Shown here: positions 30,351 through 41,760 of the stretch, piece after piece
How positions within the stretch are numbered: position 1 is the first letter of the stretch
How the letters are laid out: each line of letters starts with the position of its first letter
NCBI GenBank assembly: GCA_963575745.1
Contig: CAUYUJ010019352.1
Coordinates: forward strand, 1 to 57,500
Source of the DNA: Prorocentrum cordatum
Lineage: Eukaryota > Sar > Dinophyceae > Prorocentrales > Prorocentraceae
Length of the DNA stretch: 57,500 nt
Reading direction: 5' to 3'
Made by a program: the position numbers and the translations under genes
Notes under the pieces: model-generated
Database searches by the model: none
Seen by the model: only the letters and a program-made list of their open reading frames with translations
What the model was told of the DNA's origin: nothing

Positions 30351-31708
30351 CACTCCTCGCGGTCATGCTTAGTTGGTATTTCCTCTGGTGTGTTGTGGTT
30401 CGATCGCAACGAAAACCGCCAACGATGTCAGCAGATCCTCTGACCCGCCAGCGTCAAACAGATGATTGTACGCGTCCACGGAACTGCGTCCCAGAGCCGT
30501 CACAACGGCTCAGGACGACAAGTTCGTCCCGGGCAAAGCCCTGGGCTCCAGGGCCCGCTTCCGCTCGGAACGGCCGAAATGGGCATGGAAAGAATGTGTA
30601 CAAAGACCGACAGCATGTTCCTATTCATTCTGAGCAGGATTTGCTGTCGGTGTCGCCGCGGACGTTGTCCATTTGGGACAGAAGGCCGCCTGCCCGACAG
30701 CGGCCGCTGTTGGTTTTGGACAACATTAGTTGTTTGGCAATGCGCCCATTTTTTCCGTCCTTCTCGCGTCCCGATCCACCAGGGCCTTTCTCCCATGCCA
30801 ACCGACCCGTTTGTTGGCGGCGCGCTTCGCACGGCCAGGACAGCTGCACTGCCACACCCGCAGCTCTCCGCAGCACCTCGGTGGCACGCTCCCGCTGAGG
30901 GTGCCGGGCGCCCGAGCGTCGGACAGGTTCTCGAGCCAGAGCGTTGATGGTTGTCGTCGGCCGTTGCGAGCCCGTCTGGGCGCCTGGCGCCAGACTTTTC
31001 ACCGCTTGTGCTACGTTTCGCCTCGCAGCTGCATCCAGCGCGCCTTGTCTCCTGCGTTTCCCAGGCCCCGGTTCGGTACATGTTATCGCCCACCGCAGGT
31101 TGGCGTATGCTGTTTTATTGGTTTGTTTGACAATCTTGTAACAGCACAATGTTGGGATGCGTTGTCGTTTGCCTGTAGGGTCAAGACCCTTGGCTACGTC
31201 CACTTATGTTGCCACCGTGATGCGCTGCGGAAATCAACTGTGGGACAAAATGGCGAACACATAAAAAAGCGCCATATTTCAGACCGTCAGCACTCTCTAA
31301 CCTCTCAGTTGTGGGCGAGGGCACCTCGCACAAATTAGTTGCGCCAGCCTCTCTCTCCTTGTACGTCTGCGGCCTTGCAGTAGGCGATGCAGAGCCCCTG
31401 TCACGCGACTGCGTTGCGTCAGCCTCCGCCATCTTGCACTGCGCTTGGTTTCCAGTTGGATGTGGTGAACTTGTACACAAGTTTGCGCCAGTCTCCATGT
31501 TGTACTTCACGGGCTGTGCGGCTTCCTCGTCGCTCGTCATCCTCCTCACGTTTGCTCCTCATTATCCTCCTCTGTCTTCCTCCCCATTGTGTTCTTCCAT
31601 AATCCGGAAAACAGTGACTACTTCGCACACCAGCACAACAGCACCACCAATAGCGCACTTGTGTGAGGGGGGTGATTGCACAGCAGGGCGAGTGAATGAA
31701 AAGGCCAA
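30351..31708. other. No gene recognised
   Basis: Mixed-composition sequence with ORFs of similar length on both strands and no conserved motif. 31540-31600 is pyrimidine-rich. I cannot support a gene. Confidence 0.5.
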
Positions 31709-31882
31709 ATGGATGAGAGAGCAGCAGGGTCAGTGGCAGAGGAGGGCCGGGAACGGCAGCGTGGACTGCAGGCCGAGGAACCCGACGAATCTTCCTCGGG
31801 CACGGGCACGAAGAAAGCAAAGGACAAGGAAACGGGCAAGGGCAAGGCAGATGACGAGGAGACTCGATGGGGAGCGGCCTGA
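31709..31882 (+). CDS. Possible short acidic/basic peptide (57 aa) or exon
   Basis: From ATG at 31709 to TGA at 31880-31882. Highly charged: MDERAAGSVAEEGRERQRG then a KKAKDKETGKGKADDEE segment. Such composition is unusual for chance in this frame, but there is no family and no second exon was identified. Confidence 0.25.
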   Translation: MDERAAGSVAEEGRERQRGLQAEEPDESSSGTGTKKAKDKETGKGKADDEETRWGAA

Positions 31883-32439
31883 GAAAGGCTCGGAGCATTC
31901 GAAGCAGTGGATATGCGAACGCCAGCGGGGCTACACAGAGGTGCATCTTGAGGGTCGCATGCCATCGGTGTTTCTCAGTAGGGGCACAGTGGCATCATTC
32001 TGCTTGAACATCGTTCACCCAGCCAGTAGATTGTCACAGGGGGGCCGGTGGATTGTGCGACGCGCTCCCAGCGAAGTGCGATTGGAGCTAATACTCAGTC
32101 CACATTGGCACACATGGTTTCCCGTATACCTTACCCATGCCATATTCCCATTCTTGTCCTCCGCAGAGTTCCTTTGCGTTCGAGAGAGACGGAGACAGAG
32201 AGAGAGACAGGAGCATGCTGGGGTCGGGTTGTACACGTCTCCCCGCCGTGCTTGCGCATGGATGAGTCTGGTCGGTGTTAACTCGATCACCCTCTTCTTC
32301 CTCCTCCTGCTCCCTATTACGTATCCGCTTCTCCTTCTTATCCTTCTCCACGTCGACCCTATCCTTCATTTCTACGCCACCACCGTGTGAGACCTGTCTG
32401 GTACGCGTCTGCACGATCTCAGTTTCTCACGAAATGGAG

Positions 32440-32680
32440 GGAAACATGGGAAAAGAGGAGGAGGATCAAGAGGAGGAGGAAGAGGGATATGAGGAGTGCA
32501 GCAGCAGCAGCAGGATGAGCAGGAAGAGACGCGAGTATGAGAAAGGCAGTCGTCCTCTCCGCCTCTCGTTCGCGCACAGACTGGCCAGGCCCACTGCGTC
32601 ACGGCAGCCGCTTACCCCGAGGAGAGGGGAGGAGGAGGAGGAGGAGGAGGAGGAGGAGGAAGACCAGTGCAAAACTAAGA
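32440..32680. repeat. GGA/GAG purine-rich tracts
   Basis: AGGAGGAGGA runs at 32450-32500 and 32622-32660 give poly-Glu readings. 32270-32330 is the complementary CTCCTC type. 31883-32950 holds no gene that I can support. Confidence 0.75.
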
Positions 32681-32959
32681 GTCATCAGCGATGTTGGAAG
32701 TAACCCTCCCTCCCCTCTTCATGGGCCCCCACAACGGTTTAGTTCCATTGAGGGAACTGCCTCGTTGGAAGACAACCGTTTGAATATCCTGAAGCATGGC
32801 AAAACATTGTTCTCGGGATTGTAACGCCGCGTATCAAGCTGACTGCTGCGTCTTGACGATCCGGAATCGTCGTGCCAGAGTGTCATTTCTGGGACTTCGG
32901 CACCGCGAGCCAACATAATTGTTGAACCCACATAATCCTGAACCCTTCCAAAACACCGT

Positions 32960-33745
32960 TCCTGGTACGTTGATCATGGGAATCCGTGAAGCCCTTGCAA
33001 AGTTTGAAAACAAATGTGCGCGGCGCTAAGGCGAGAGCCAAGTTTTGAAAAGGAACCGCCCTGAATCCGTGAAACCCTTGCAAAATGTTGAAACGAATGC
33101 GCGCGGCGCTAAGGCGAGAGCCACATTTTGAAAACGACCCGCCCTCAACCCGTGAAGCTTGTGCAAATTGTTATAACGAATTTGCGCGGCGCTAAGGCGA
33201 TAGCCACATGTTGAAAACGACCCGCCCTCAGTCAGTGAAGCTCTTGCAGATGTTTCAAACGAGTGCGCACGGCGCTAAGGCGAGAGCCAAGTGTTGTAAA
33301 TAACCCGCTTTCAGCCCGTGAAACTTTTGTACATCTTATAACGAATGTGCGCGGCGCCAAAGCGAGAGCCACATATTGAAAACGGCCCGCCCTCAACCCG
33401 TGACGTTTCTGAAAATTGTTATACCGAATGTGCGCGCGGCGCCAAGGCGAGAGCCACATATTGAAAACGGCCCGCCCTCAACCCGTGACGTTTCTGCAAA
33501 TTGGTATAGCGAATGTGCGCGCGGCGCTAAGGCGAGAGCCACATTTGGAAAACGGCCCGCCCTCAACCCGTGACGTTTCTGCAAATTGTTATAACGAATG
33601 TGCGCGCGGCGCCAAGGCGAGAGCCACATTTGGAAAACGGCCCGCCCTCAACCCGTGACGTTTCTGCAATTTGTTATAACGAATCTGCGCGCGGCGCTAA
33701 GGCGAGAGCCACATTTTGAAAACCACCCGCCCCCCATGTGTGAAA
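32960..33745. repeat. Tandem array of 82-85-bp units, nine copies
   Basis: The marker GCGAGAGCCA (or variants) occurs at 33031, 33114, 33197, 33280, 33362, 33447, 33532, 33617 and 33702. Each unit contains CCCGCCCTCAACCCGTGA and GAATGTGCGCGCGGCGC. Left units have a period of 83 and right units 85, a step caused by an extra CG in GCGCGCGGC. No gene. Confidence 0.92.
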
Positions 33746-34407
33746 TCGTTGCCACTTTTTCAGCTTCAGAGTCATAACTGGTGAGGAAGTCTCAGGCGAA
33801 ACGCCCTGCCCGCCCTAAAAACTTGCCTCGGGGTGCGACAGGGAGGAGCGATCTGTAAGGAGAAGGGATGGAGGAGGAGGAGGGGAGGCGGAGGAGGATG
33901 GGAGGAGGCGGATGCAGAAGAGGAGGTGGAGAAAGCCACAAGAGATGGCCCTGCCTACCTGCCTCCTCGCCAGGGGCCAGCCGCAGGCGCGCCACTGCGG
34001 GCGCTGCGGACTTCGCCCGAAGCGTGGCCCAATCCAGGGGGTCCCTTTCCCCGCCTCCCTCCCTGCCCTCGCCATTCTTTCTCGTCCTCCTCGTTCAAAG
34101 GAGGAAAAGCTACCCACACCGGACAATTGGTGTTTACTAGCGGTCATGGGCGTTTGCTAAAACTGCCCTGCCCTGTTCGGTTCCTTCAGTGGGGGCGTTT
34201 AGTAAACGGCCTCGCTTGTCGGGGTGGTTACTATGGGGGTGGGTTTTTTGCCCTCTACTCGTGCCCTCGGGGGAATCTGGGCCTCCCTCATGAGGCCCCG
34301 GAGCACATGGGGTCGGAGCATCGCGCCGCATCGCCGCCGATGTATCGGCGACACGGCGCGATCCGGAGTCCCATCTTCTATTCGCCAACGCCGATGGTGC
34401 ATCGGCG
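33746..34407. other. Non-coding spacer with GGA tract and ATCGGCGAT inverted repeats
   Basis: 33835-33960 is purine-rich. 34319-34362 forms an inverted repeat with arms ATCGCGCCG and CGGCGCGAT enclosing a second ATCGCCG/CGGCGAT pair; CGCCGATGGTGCATCGGCG follows at 34388. It could be the left end or LTR of element D, but no matching right-hand copy is in the window. Confidence 0.35.
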
Positions 34408-36543
34408 ATGCGTCGGCGATGCGATGTGATCCCTCCACCCCCATCCCCAGACCTCGGGAGATGCTTTGTTTCCCCATGCGCGGCTCCGTTCCCCAGGTTT
34501 TTTCATCGCCCCAGAACTCGTGAAGGAGGAAGGGCAAAAACGATAGTTATCGAGCGTTTAACCGCTGCCGCTTGGGCTCAAGCGACCGGCGGCCGATTTG
34601 ACTGTGACGCTCTGCGGCGCACTATCCGACATCGATACGGAAAACAATCCCTTGAGATGTCACCTTGCCGCTCACGCGGCCATCTCCTACCTCTTGCTGT
34701 ATCGCTACTACGATACAACAGGGTTGGACGGATATTACGCCTAAGGCGTAGTATTTGGTTGGGCCTACCACCTCATCTTAAACTTGGTAGCGGAGCTGGC
34801 CGTTGGTGGCCAGCTCTAGCTCTACTCCTTGCTATCCGCGGCGCTATCTGGTGGGCTACTGATATGGTGGATCATCAGGGCGCAGTGGCTCTACGCGGAG
34901 GAGACCATGGCCATCGCAAGGACACTTGCATTGAAGCTTCCGCCCACGCAGACGTATCCCACCTGAGCCCGACATCTCTGCGCTACTATACTCCTAAAGT
35001 CCACCCGCCAACGCCAATAGGCAATTTCTTCGAATTGGCGATTCATGGTAACATGCTTTACGACATCGTGCCGCCTGCACTTCCTCGCAAACTGACGGTA
35101 ACGTCACCTAACAAACAACCGCCACCAACAACCCACACCGACCTACGAGGCCACTGGATCTACATCAGTATATTTGGCATCCTCTGGGTCGCTATCGGAT
35201 GTGCTGTTAGACACATGCAACGTGGTGCAGACGACACGCGCACTACTGGCCCCCATTGGGATCCTGCCGGCAACGTGCCTTTCCGCGAATTCGCTCGCGA
35301 GGTACATGCCTGGATCAACGTGACCACAGGCACCATGACTCCCTCCCAACATGCTGCTGCCTTACAGCGTGGTTTGGGGGGCCTCGCCAGGACCATCGCT
35401 CTGATAATTCCCCCAGCAGTGGGTAACTTTGGAGTGAACATTGGTGGACGCCACACCGATGGGGTAACCTATACAATGTTCCTCCTCAGCGTTAAGTTCG
35501 AGAATCTTGAAGATGAAAGACAATTGGGCTCGGGCACGGCTCTCATCGTCTTTCGTGTCCATGCGGGATATCGGATCGACCAGACGCTGGCACGTTTCGA
35601 GAACGCACGCTTTGAAGCTGACACTGCAGGGTTCCACATCCCAAATTTCCAGATCCTGACGGTCATACTGCTCAGGGCCCTGGGTGTCGGTGCATCGCGT
35701 GCACAACAGCTACTACAACCACTTAGCCACCAAATGCGAAGGACTCAGCAACATTTTGACTCCCTACTGGAGCGCACGGGGGCATGCTCCCACATTGCTG
35801 AGCGAACCCCTGGTAACATTGGTGGTGTGTTTAATCACTGCCACCGCACTGATGTCTTCCATAGTGACACTCATGCGGGGCAACCTGCCAGCACAATCTG
35901 GAACGACACCACAACCAAACGAGGCCACCATCTTCCTAAGCCAACAAGGTGGCCAGCCTTCGGGGTCGCAAGAATCGTGGCTCAATATCGGGGACCGTCG
36001 GCAACGGAGGCCCCTGCACAAGCCATTACCTTAATGGGCTCGGCGGAGCAACCCGCGGAGTCTGACTTTGACTCAGGCACATATACCGACACCGCGTCAG
36101 ATGAAGGCATTGGAATCCGAAGATCTTCTGATACGCCTGCACACCTCACCGAGGAGCAACAAGCACAACGGATATTCCTGGGTTATCTGAAACATAAACG
36201 CCGATGGAGACGCTTTATGAAGAAACCAGTTCGAAGGGCACGACGCGCGGCCCGACGCCCGCTTAGGTCAAAGGGTAAAGGTAAAGGCAAAGGTAGACGA
36301 CGACGGCTGAATGGTAGAGGCATGCTAACAGTCCTGGCTTCCCGTACGGAACCACAGCACGAAGAAATCATCTTGGGGAAGGGTAGAGGCCGTAGACGCA
36401 ATTCAGGAAAGGGTAAGGGGCGTCGGGGTAGCCCGAAGGATGCCAACCGGAAAACCATGGAACGCGAGATTTGCCATGGCGCCATGCCTTTTCGTCGCGA
36501 GTGCCCCCGAGGCAACGGGAAAGGCAAGGGGGTCCGTCGATAA
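34408..36543 (+). CDS. Gag-like protein of element D (open frame up to 711 aa)
   Basis: The frame is open from 34408, but the true start is unknown. The first ~200 codons include two hydrophobic segments (WWPALALLLAIRGAIWW and HWIYISIFGILWVAIGCAV) and may be non-coding or a membrane-anchored leader. Codons about 285-470 match the style of dinoflagellate copia gag: WDPAGNVPFREFAREVHAW, QHAAALQRGLGGLARTIAL, DGVTYTMFLLSVKFENLEDE, ILLRALGVGASRAQQLLQPL. The tail has FLGYLKHKRRWRRFMKKPVR and RSKGKGKGKGRRRR, then a degenerate zinc knuckle (ICHGAMPFRRECPRGNGKGKG) lacking two of its ligands. No stops interrupt it, so it may still be expressible, but the knuckle is broken. Confidence 0.6.
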   Translation: MRRRCDVIPPPPSPDLGRCFVSPCAAPFPRFFHRPRTREGGRAKTIVIERLTAAAWAQATGGRFDCDALRRTIRHRYGKQSLEMSPCRSRGHLLPLAVSLLRYNRVGRILRLRRSIWLGLPPHLKLGSGAGRWWPALALLLAIRGAIWWATDMVDHQGAVALRGGDHGHRKDTCIEASAHADVSHLSPTSLRYYTPKVHPPTPIGNFFELAIHGNMLYDIVPPALPRKLTVTSPNKQPPPTTHTDLRGHWIYISIFGILWVAIGCAVRHMQRGADDTRTTGPHWDPAGNVPFREFAREVHAWINVTTGTMTPSQHAAALQRGLGGLARTIALIIPPAVGNFGVNIGGRHTDGVTYTMFLLSVKFENLEDERQLGSGTALIVFRVHAGYRIDQTLARFENARFEADTAGFHIPNFQILTVILLRALGVGASRAQQLLQPLSHQMRRTQQHFDSLLERTGACSHIAERTPGNIGGVFNHCHRTDVFHSDTHAGQPASTIWNDTTTKRGHHLPKPTRWPAFGVARIVAQYRGPSATEAPAQAITLMGSAEQPAESDFDSGTYTDTASDEGIGIRRSSDTPAHLTEEQQAQRIFLGYLKHKRRWRRFMKKPVRRARRAARRPLRSKGKGKGKGRRRRLNGRGMLTVLASRTEPQHEEIILGKGRGRRRNSGKGKGRRGSPKDANRKTMEREICHGAMPFRRECPRGNGKGKGVRR

Positions 36544-37413
36544 ATTTGGCCCAGATCGATTGGGACATTCAGTATGTCGATTTCGAGACGCTCTTGGCCG
36601 AGTCTGGAGACGCCCCCACTGCTGCTGTCCATTGCACGTCTGCGAGATACATGGGCGCCAGCTTGCCCCACGAGAGGTACGCCGAGGAGCTCCACGAGGA
36701 AGCGCTCCTCGGCCGTGACGAGATCAATCTCGCAGATTGACTGGGCACCCCGGTCGCGGGGCAACCTGCTCACATGGAGATCATCGAGGGGGGCGAGTGC
36801 CAGTTGTCCGCCGATTCGAACTATGAGATGGCGGGGGCACTTGCGAATTCGGATGGGCACAAGCTGGGCGACTCCCATGACGAAACGATGCCGGCCACAG
36901 GAGAGGAGTTAGGACAGTCGCTCCAACCGTAGGCGATTGGGAACCCCACGCGCGGGGTAGCTAGCGATGGTGACCCCTTGCGGGGTAACCCGCGTGACAC
37001 CGCGATCTCTCTCGGCGGATTCAATGCGAACTTGGAGACAGTGAAGGCCCCCACTCAGCCTTTGCGCTACACGATCGCCCATCGAGCCGCAAGGCTTGGA
37101 GGCGCGTGGACGGCGACAGCGGGGAATGGGAAGCCGAAAGCAATCCGCCGCACCACCGTCGGCGGGGCCACTCTCGCAGGCATTCGCCCGCTCGCTCAAG
37201 CGGCGCGCAACGCCAGCGCAAACGAGCTCCCAGCAGCTCGCCAGCAAGTGCGCGATCGCGGGGTTACCTGCGCCAGGACGACGAGGGCCCCGATGAGCTC
37301 GCAGGCGAGCCTCGCTTCAAGGAGGTCAGTTACCAGAACGACGACATCGCCCGCCAGATCGCGCAGCAGGACTACATGGGGCGCTGGCAGGTGCGAGGCT
37401 GGACCGACCACCA
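36544..37413 (+). pseudogene. Post-gag segment of element D, left of the insertion
   Basis: Coding fragments switch frame. INLAQIDWDIQYVDFETLLA is at 36541-36740. VAGQPAHMEIIEGGECQLSAD is at 36751-36932, ending TAG. 37106-37413 in another frame ends YMGRWQVRGWTDH and is cut by element C. Hairpin motifs occur at 36756, 36980 and 37258, read in two different frames. Confidence 0.5.
37409..37413 (+). repeat. Target-site duplication CACCA, left copy
   Basis: The five bases directly before the left LTR are repeated at 48535-48539 directly after the right LTR. Removing element C and one copy restores an uninterrupted codon series (...GWTD-HQ-ARHYW...). Confidence 0.93.
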
Positions 37414-38334
37414 CTTGTGAGCATGTCATTGTTCATGTATTTGAGCGCGATCTGAGCTTGTTGGGCATGGTCGGGAGGGCATCCTTTCGACCGTCGGGAG
37501 GGCCACCTTCCGACTCCCACAGGTGGCCTGCGTAGTGCGTGAGGCATAGCATAGCGTGCTCTTCTGCATGCACCATAGCTTCTCTCGAGCCCCGAAATTC
37601 GTTACATGTTCGTTGCATCTTCCTCGTTGCCACTGCTTCGAATATCGAAGCGGGCGTCCTCATAAGCACCGGGCCTTTCTTGCCCTCGTAGGGCTTCAAT
37701 TGTATATTGGATTGACGTAAGCAGTACGGCCGTCGAGGAGGTTGGCGTGGGCCGTTCCCAGAAACCGCCCTCGCTGCTCTGCCCATGTCCGCCGGTGCGA
37801 GAGGGCTCAGCTGCTGTGAATAGAACACTGCCAGTGCGACGTGAGAGCTGCCAGCGCTGCAGGCCAGAGAATCACGTATCAGTTGCGAAGGTAACTGCGC
37901 TTCTTTGTCTGTATACTTAATAATGCCAGTATGTTTATCATTCCTTTTCTTCTCACTCCAGCGGCCACATTATAGAGCTCGTAGTTACGGGGGGTTCATA
38001 CCACGGGCCCCCCACAACGCGTACCCCACCGAGTGGGATAAACGCTTGGGGCAACAAAATGAGACCCCATTGGCGCCGACAGAATGCACCGACGTATGTG
38101 TGTCACAAGTCTCGCAGATGTAGAATAGCAGTTGCTACGCGTGCGCGGCAGCATGCGCGTTTTGTGGCTCGAGCCACCCAGTGCCCCTGCTGACTTGTCG
38201 CGTTCGCACTGAGACAAAAGAGATCACCCGCTGAAGTCACCACTGCTCCGTTCAGACCGGATGGAGGGACCGCCGCCAGAACATCCAGAGTCCATCGTTC
38301 CATATGGTTCTACCTCCCTGGTTCCGGTCACGCG
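37414..38334 (+). repeat. 5' LTR of element C (921 bp)
   Basis: Nearly colinear with 47624-48534. It starts CTTGTGAGCATGTC and ends GGTTCCGGTCACGCG. It contains two adjacent hairpin words (GGTCGGGAGGGCATCCTTTCGACC-like, then GTCGGGAGGGCCACCTTCCGAC) at 37469-37513. An ATG at 38261 inside the LTR opens a frame (MEGPPPEHPESIVPYGS) that could serve as the gag start if a frameshift after the PBS is repaired. Confidence 0.93.
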
Positions 38335-38350
38335 GGTTATGAGCCCAAGT
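38335..38350 (+). promoter_or_regulatory. Primer-binding site for an internal tRNA-Met segment
   Basis: GGTTATGAGCCCAAGT directly abuts the LTR end. Its complement contains CTCATAACC, the anticodon loop of a methionine tRNA (anticodon CAT) with a GGG/CCC stem. There is no TGG as required for pairing with a tRNA 3' CCA. This matches the half-tRNA priming known from Drosophila copia and yeast Ty5, where initiator tRNA-Met primes from its cleaved anticodon arm. Confidence 0.72.
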
Positions 38351-41211
38351 CGTGGACTTCATCTATCTGCCAGACGGCGGCACACGAGCTCCTGGCATGC
38401 GCAGGACGCGGTGCCTTCGGCCACGCCGAGTGGCTCCGCCTTGAGCTGTTCTTCAACTACACGTTCTGCCAGGCTTGCATTCCCAAGGTTGCCGCTGAGT
38501 CCGCGTCGTTACACGACGCGCAGAGAAGGGAGGCGTGGCGCCGCAGCTTGGAAAGCCAAGTCTCCACATGGAAGTCGCGGGCCATCGAGGCTATCGGGCT
38601 GAGCTCAACGATCGGAGTGGCTGTCGGAGGCGCAGTGGTTGCCGTTGCTGGCGCCGCGGCTGGGCTGGCCCAGGGAGCCGCGCGCGGGGCTGCCGCAGCT
38701 AGCAGCACGCCTCAGTTGGCACGCCCACCAGCCACAGATGCGCTTGACCGCGAAGGTCCTCCTAATCAGCAGGGCGGTCGGGTTGGGCACCGACCCGATA
38801 GCTCAGCGGAGGGCGAGGCACCAACGGCGCATCGCCGCGCGTCTCCAGAGAGTCGACCTCCCCCTCGGTGTCCTATGTGCTGGAACCCTGGGCTGGGCAA
38901 CGTCCGCCCGATCCAGCACACGTAGCAAGAAGACTGCAAACATGCGCCCGCTGGCGCTGTAGCGACGACGACCCCGACCGCCACCGCACCGGCGACCGCA
39001 GCAGTAATCCCAGCAGCACTGACAGCCCCAGCTGCAGCAGCACCAGAAACACCGACGAGGGCAGCAGTGCTGGAGGCAGCAGCAGTCAGCATGCCACGCT
39101 CCTCAGGAACAGCGCATGGATCCGCAGGGTCAAGCGCGCCAGACCGACAGGCGCCGCAAGCTGGTGCAGCTGGCAGTCCGTCGGGCGGGAATCCGTTCGA
39201 TGCACTGCCGCGTCGGGAGGGGGCCCTTCCGACGGCACCTGGCGCGCCAGAGCCGCTTGCAGCCCTGCCGCTTGAGGAGCGCGTGCCGGCGCTCGAAAAC
39301 CTGATGCTGGACATTAAGAGGGAGCTGCAGACACTCCGTCAAGATATGGGAAATGTTTCAGGGCCGCTAACATGGCCAATGAGGAGTCGCAGAAGATCGC
39401 GTTGCGCATGGACAACTTGGAGCACGAGTGGCTTCTCTGGAACGACGGCCAGCACAACGGCGCCGCCAATCCAGAGCAACAAGGTGCAGAGGAGGGCGGC
39501 CCACAGCCACCTCCGCACACGCTGCAGGTGGTCGCCTTGACTCCCGCAGTTTCTCCTCGGGCAGCCAGGGGGGCCCAGCATGATTTGCCTGGACTAGAAG
39601 CAGATCCTCTGCATCAGTGGTGGGGCGCTGCCACGCCGCAGGGGGGTCAGAACAGAGCTGAGTTGCCTCTGCCGTCGGAGTTGTCTGCAATTCTGGCACC
39701 AGGCGGGGGCGCTGCACAGCCCACTGTCGGTGGGGACACGTCTGCAGCCATTCCCCCTGGCTTCGGGCTCACGACGGCCCCAGCTGTCGGAAACCTCGCA
39801 GGAAGGCGACCAGAGGGTCACAACCAGGCTACGCATCCGCCGTGCGGTGGCGACGGTCAGAGGGGGGATGTTATCCCCGTTCCCGCGCCACTCTCGGGGT
39901 CAGCGCCGCCAGATGTAACGACCGCTTCTCTGCTGGACTTGCCGGTCGTCGCCCCCGACGCGCAGCAGGGCGCCCTATGCCAGAGGGACAGCGACATCTT
40001 GGACTTTCTTGCGGGAGCACGGCGGCGCGCGCCAATGGGGCCGCAGCGTGGGTTAGGCGGGCCCCCGGGCCTTGGGGGTGCGAGCTTGGCGGGCCCAGCC
40101 TTGCCTCAATCTTCCGCGTCGTGCCGTGGAGCAGCTCCGGAAGGAGTTCTGGAGAGTCATCTGCTGAGGGCTGCAGACGCAGAATTGCAGACCACTCCGG
40201 CCAGAACAGCCCTGCCACCAGCATCAGCGGCGGCGCCCAGCATGGCGGAGCTCAACATGGTTTTGAAGACGCCACAAGCTCTTGTGCCAGAGTTCCAAAA
40301 GCTCGAGCCTGGAGACCCAGGGACACGAGCGCGCAAGTTCCAGCAGTGGCTTCTTCACGTGTCACAAGCTATTGAACTAGCAGGCTACCATGTGACTTCG
40401 TGGTGACAGCGGGTCCGCTCGTCAGCCCAAAGCACGCACGCTGTGTATGTCACGAAGCCTCTGGACAAGAGGGAGCAGATCTACCCGCAGGAGGCGCTGC
40501 CTCCGCAGCACGCCCAGGTGGAGTCGTGGATGCGTCCTCGGATCTTGGCGTGCCTCCCGAAGACCCAGCGCGAGTGGGTCGACCTCAGGGCTCAGGCCGG
40601 CGTGGTCGACATGTCCAACACCTTGGTTTACTACCTTCAAGTTCTTTGCCCCAGGATCACCAGGGGAGAAGGACAACTTGCTACGCAAGGTCCTCACCCC
40701 GAACGTGTGCACTAACGCTGGGTCTGCGCAGATCGAGCTCACGCGTTGGCGGACAGATGTGCAGCGGCTGAAAGCCTTAGGGTGCATGCCCCCAGACTTC
40801 ATGATAAGCTACCGGGCCCTGGTGTCCATTTTCGGCGCCGTGTTCGACAAGGCGGAGCCCCAGCTGCACATGAGGTGGATCTCGCTCAAGAACCTGAGCC
40901 TGCCCCGCGTCGTCACCCCCGAAGCCTTCAAAGAGGTGCCCGAGTTCGCGGACGCAGAGCTGTCGGCCCTCGTCTTGCTGGGGGGCACGCCTCTCAATCC
41001 AGGATTGCCTTTGACCGACAATCAGAGAGCGCGGCAGGTGCAGTTCAAGGAGAATGAGAAGAAGCGAGCATCACGGGCCGCCGCTGCGGCTTCCGAGGCG
41101 GCATCTTCGGCAGTTCCTCCGCCGACAGTTGCCCGGTTATCCAGCCCCCTTGTCGCCGTGGGCGCAGCCTTGCACCGACTGGCAGAAGGGCGAGTGCAAG
41201 CGAGGAGGTAG
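38338..41211 (+). pseudogene. Gag region of element C
   Basis: The coding trail starts right after the PBS (frame 1: EWLRLELFFNYTFCQACIP ... ESQVSTWKSRAIEAIGL, with a Gly/Ala-rich AVGGAVVAVAGAAAGLAQGA hydrophobic stretch). Frame 1 is interrupted by TAG at 38923, then continues as an Ala/Pro/Thr-rich linker. It shifts near 39360 to a coiled-coil-like segment (SQKIALRMDNLEHEWLLW) and a long disordered part ending GDPGTRARKFQQWLLHVSQA. A TGA lies at 40404. A further shift near 40650 leads to LRKVLTPNVCTNAGSAQIEL, FMISYRALVSIFGAVFDKAE and LHMRWISLKNLSLP, typical of dinoflagellate copia gag. Not translatable as one protein without recoding. Confidence 0.7.
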
Positions 41212-41330
41212 CTGCCATTTTCATCGCGCCGGCTTTCCAGTGGAAGAAAAGCGCTGCTTCATTTGTAAGTCGCCAGAACACAGCTCCAAAGAGCGCACTT
41301 GCCCAGGGGGCGGCGCAGACCCCGAGAGGG
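41150..41330 (+). pseudogene. Zinc-finger segment of element C
   Basis: Frame 2 reads PCTDWQKGECKRGGSCHFH, a CCCH-type finger (C-x7-C-x5-C-x2-H, one residue short of the usual x3 before His), followed 11 residues later by CFICKSPEHSSKERTCP, a zinc knuckle with C-x2-C-x4-H-x6-C instead of the usual H-x4-C. A basic GGGKGKKGKKAKG tail follows. Probably nucleic-acid binding in the gag. Confidence 0.65.
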
Positions 41331-41519
41331 ACAAACATTGGGGAGAGCATAGACCGCGACGGAAGCAGGCTGAGGACGCCGGGAAGACTGGCAAAGGAGC
41401 AAATGGAGGAGGCAAAGGTAAGAAGGGTAAGAAGGCCAAAGGCACGCCGAGCGAAACCGACAACGGCAAGAACAGCCACAACGCCAAGGCATGCGTGGAC
41501 CTAGCTCGCGCCGCTGCCG

Positions 41520-41760
41520 CCGGCGGCGACCAGAAGGCATTTCCCAAGGATTGCGTTGCGTTGGACAGCTGGGCCAACGCGTGGCTGAAGCATTCGAAGG
41601 GCAAGCCAGACAGCTACTACCAGGACGTGTTGCACTTGGCGCATGGCGAGTGCTATTGCCACAAAGAGACCCCCGCCCAAGGCGCCCCCATGGTTTACGT
41701 GCCGCGGTCGCCTTCGAACGACAACATTGACTTGTTCCTTGAAGGTTTTCTGTGGGGGCG
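41520..41760 (+). pseudogene. Aspartic protease of element C, altered active site
   Basis: CVALDSWANAWLKHSKGKP is at 41551-41607. The expected retroviral-type DSG-A motif reads DSW-A, with TGG at 41570-41572 where GGG would give Gly. The downstream SNDNIDLFLEGFLWG runs into a frameshift at a G5 run (41754-41758), after which frame 1 resumes with VQHYEGGDLVAQTPKKREFQ. The single-base change should inactivate the enzyme unless it is a sequencing error. Confidence 0.65.

Noticed and set aside
30239-30898. Plus-strand ORF following the TA microsatellite
   Set aside because: It starts inside the microsatellite, has no motif, and competes with equal ORFs on minus.
37433-37828. ORFs inside the LTRs (also 47347-47907 minus)
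   Set aside because: Present in both LTRs with different frame breaks; no motif.
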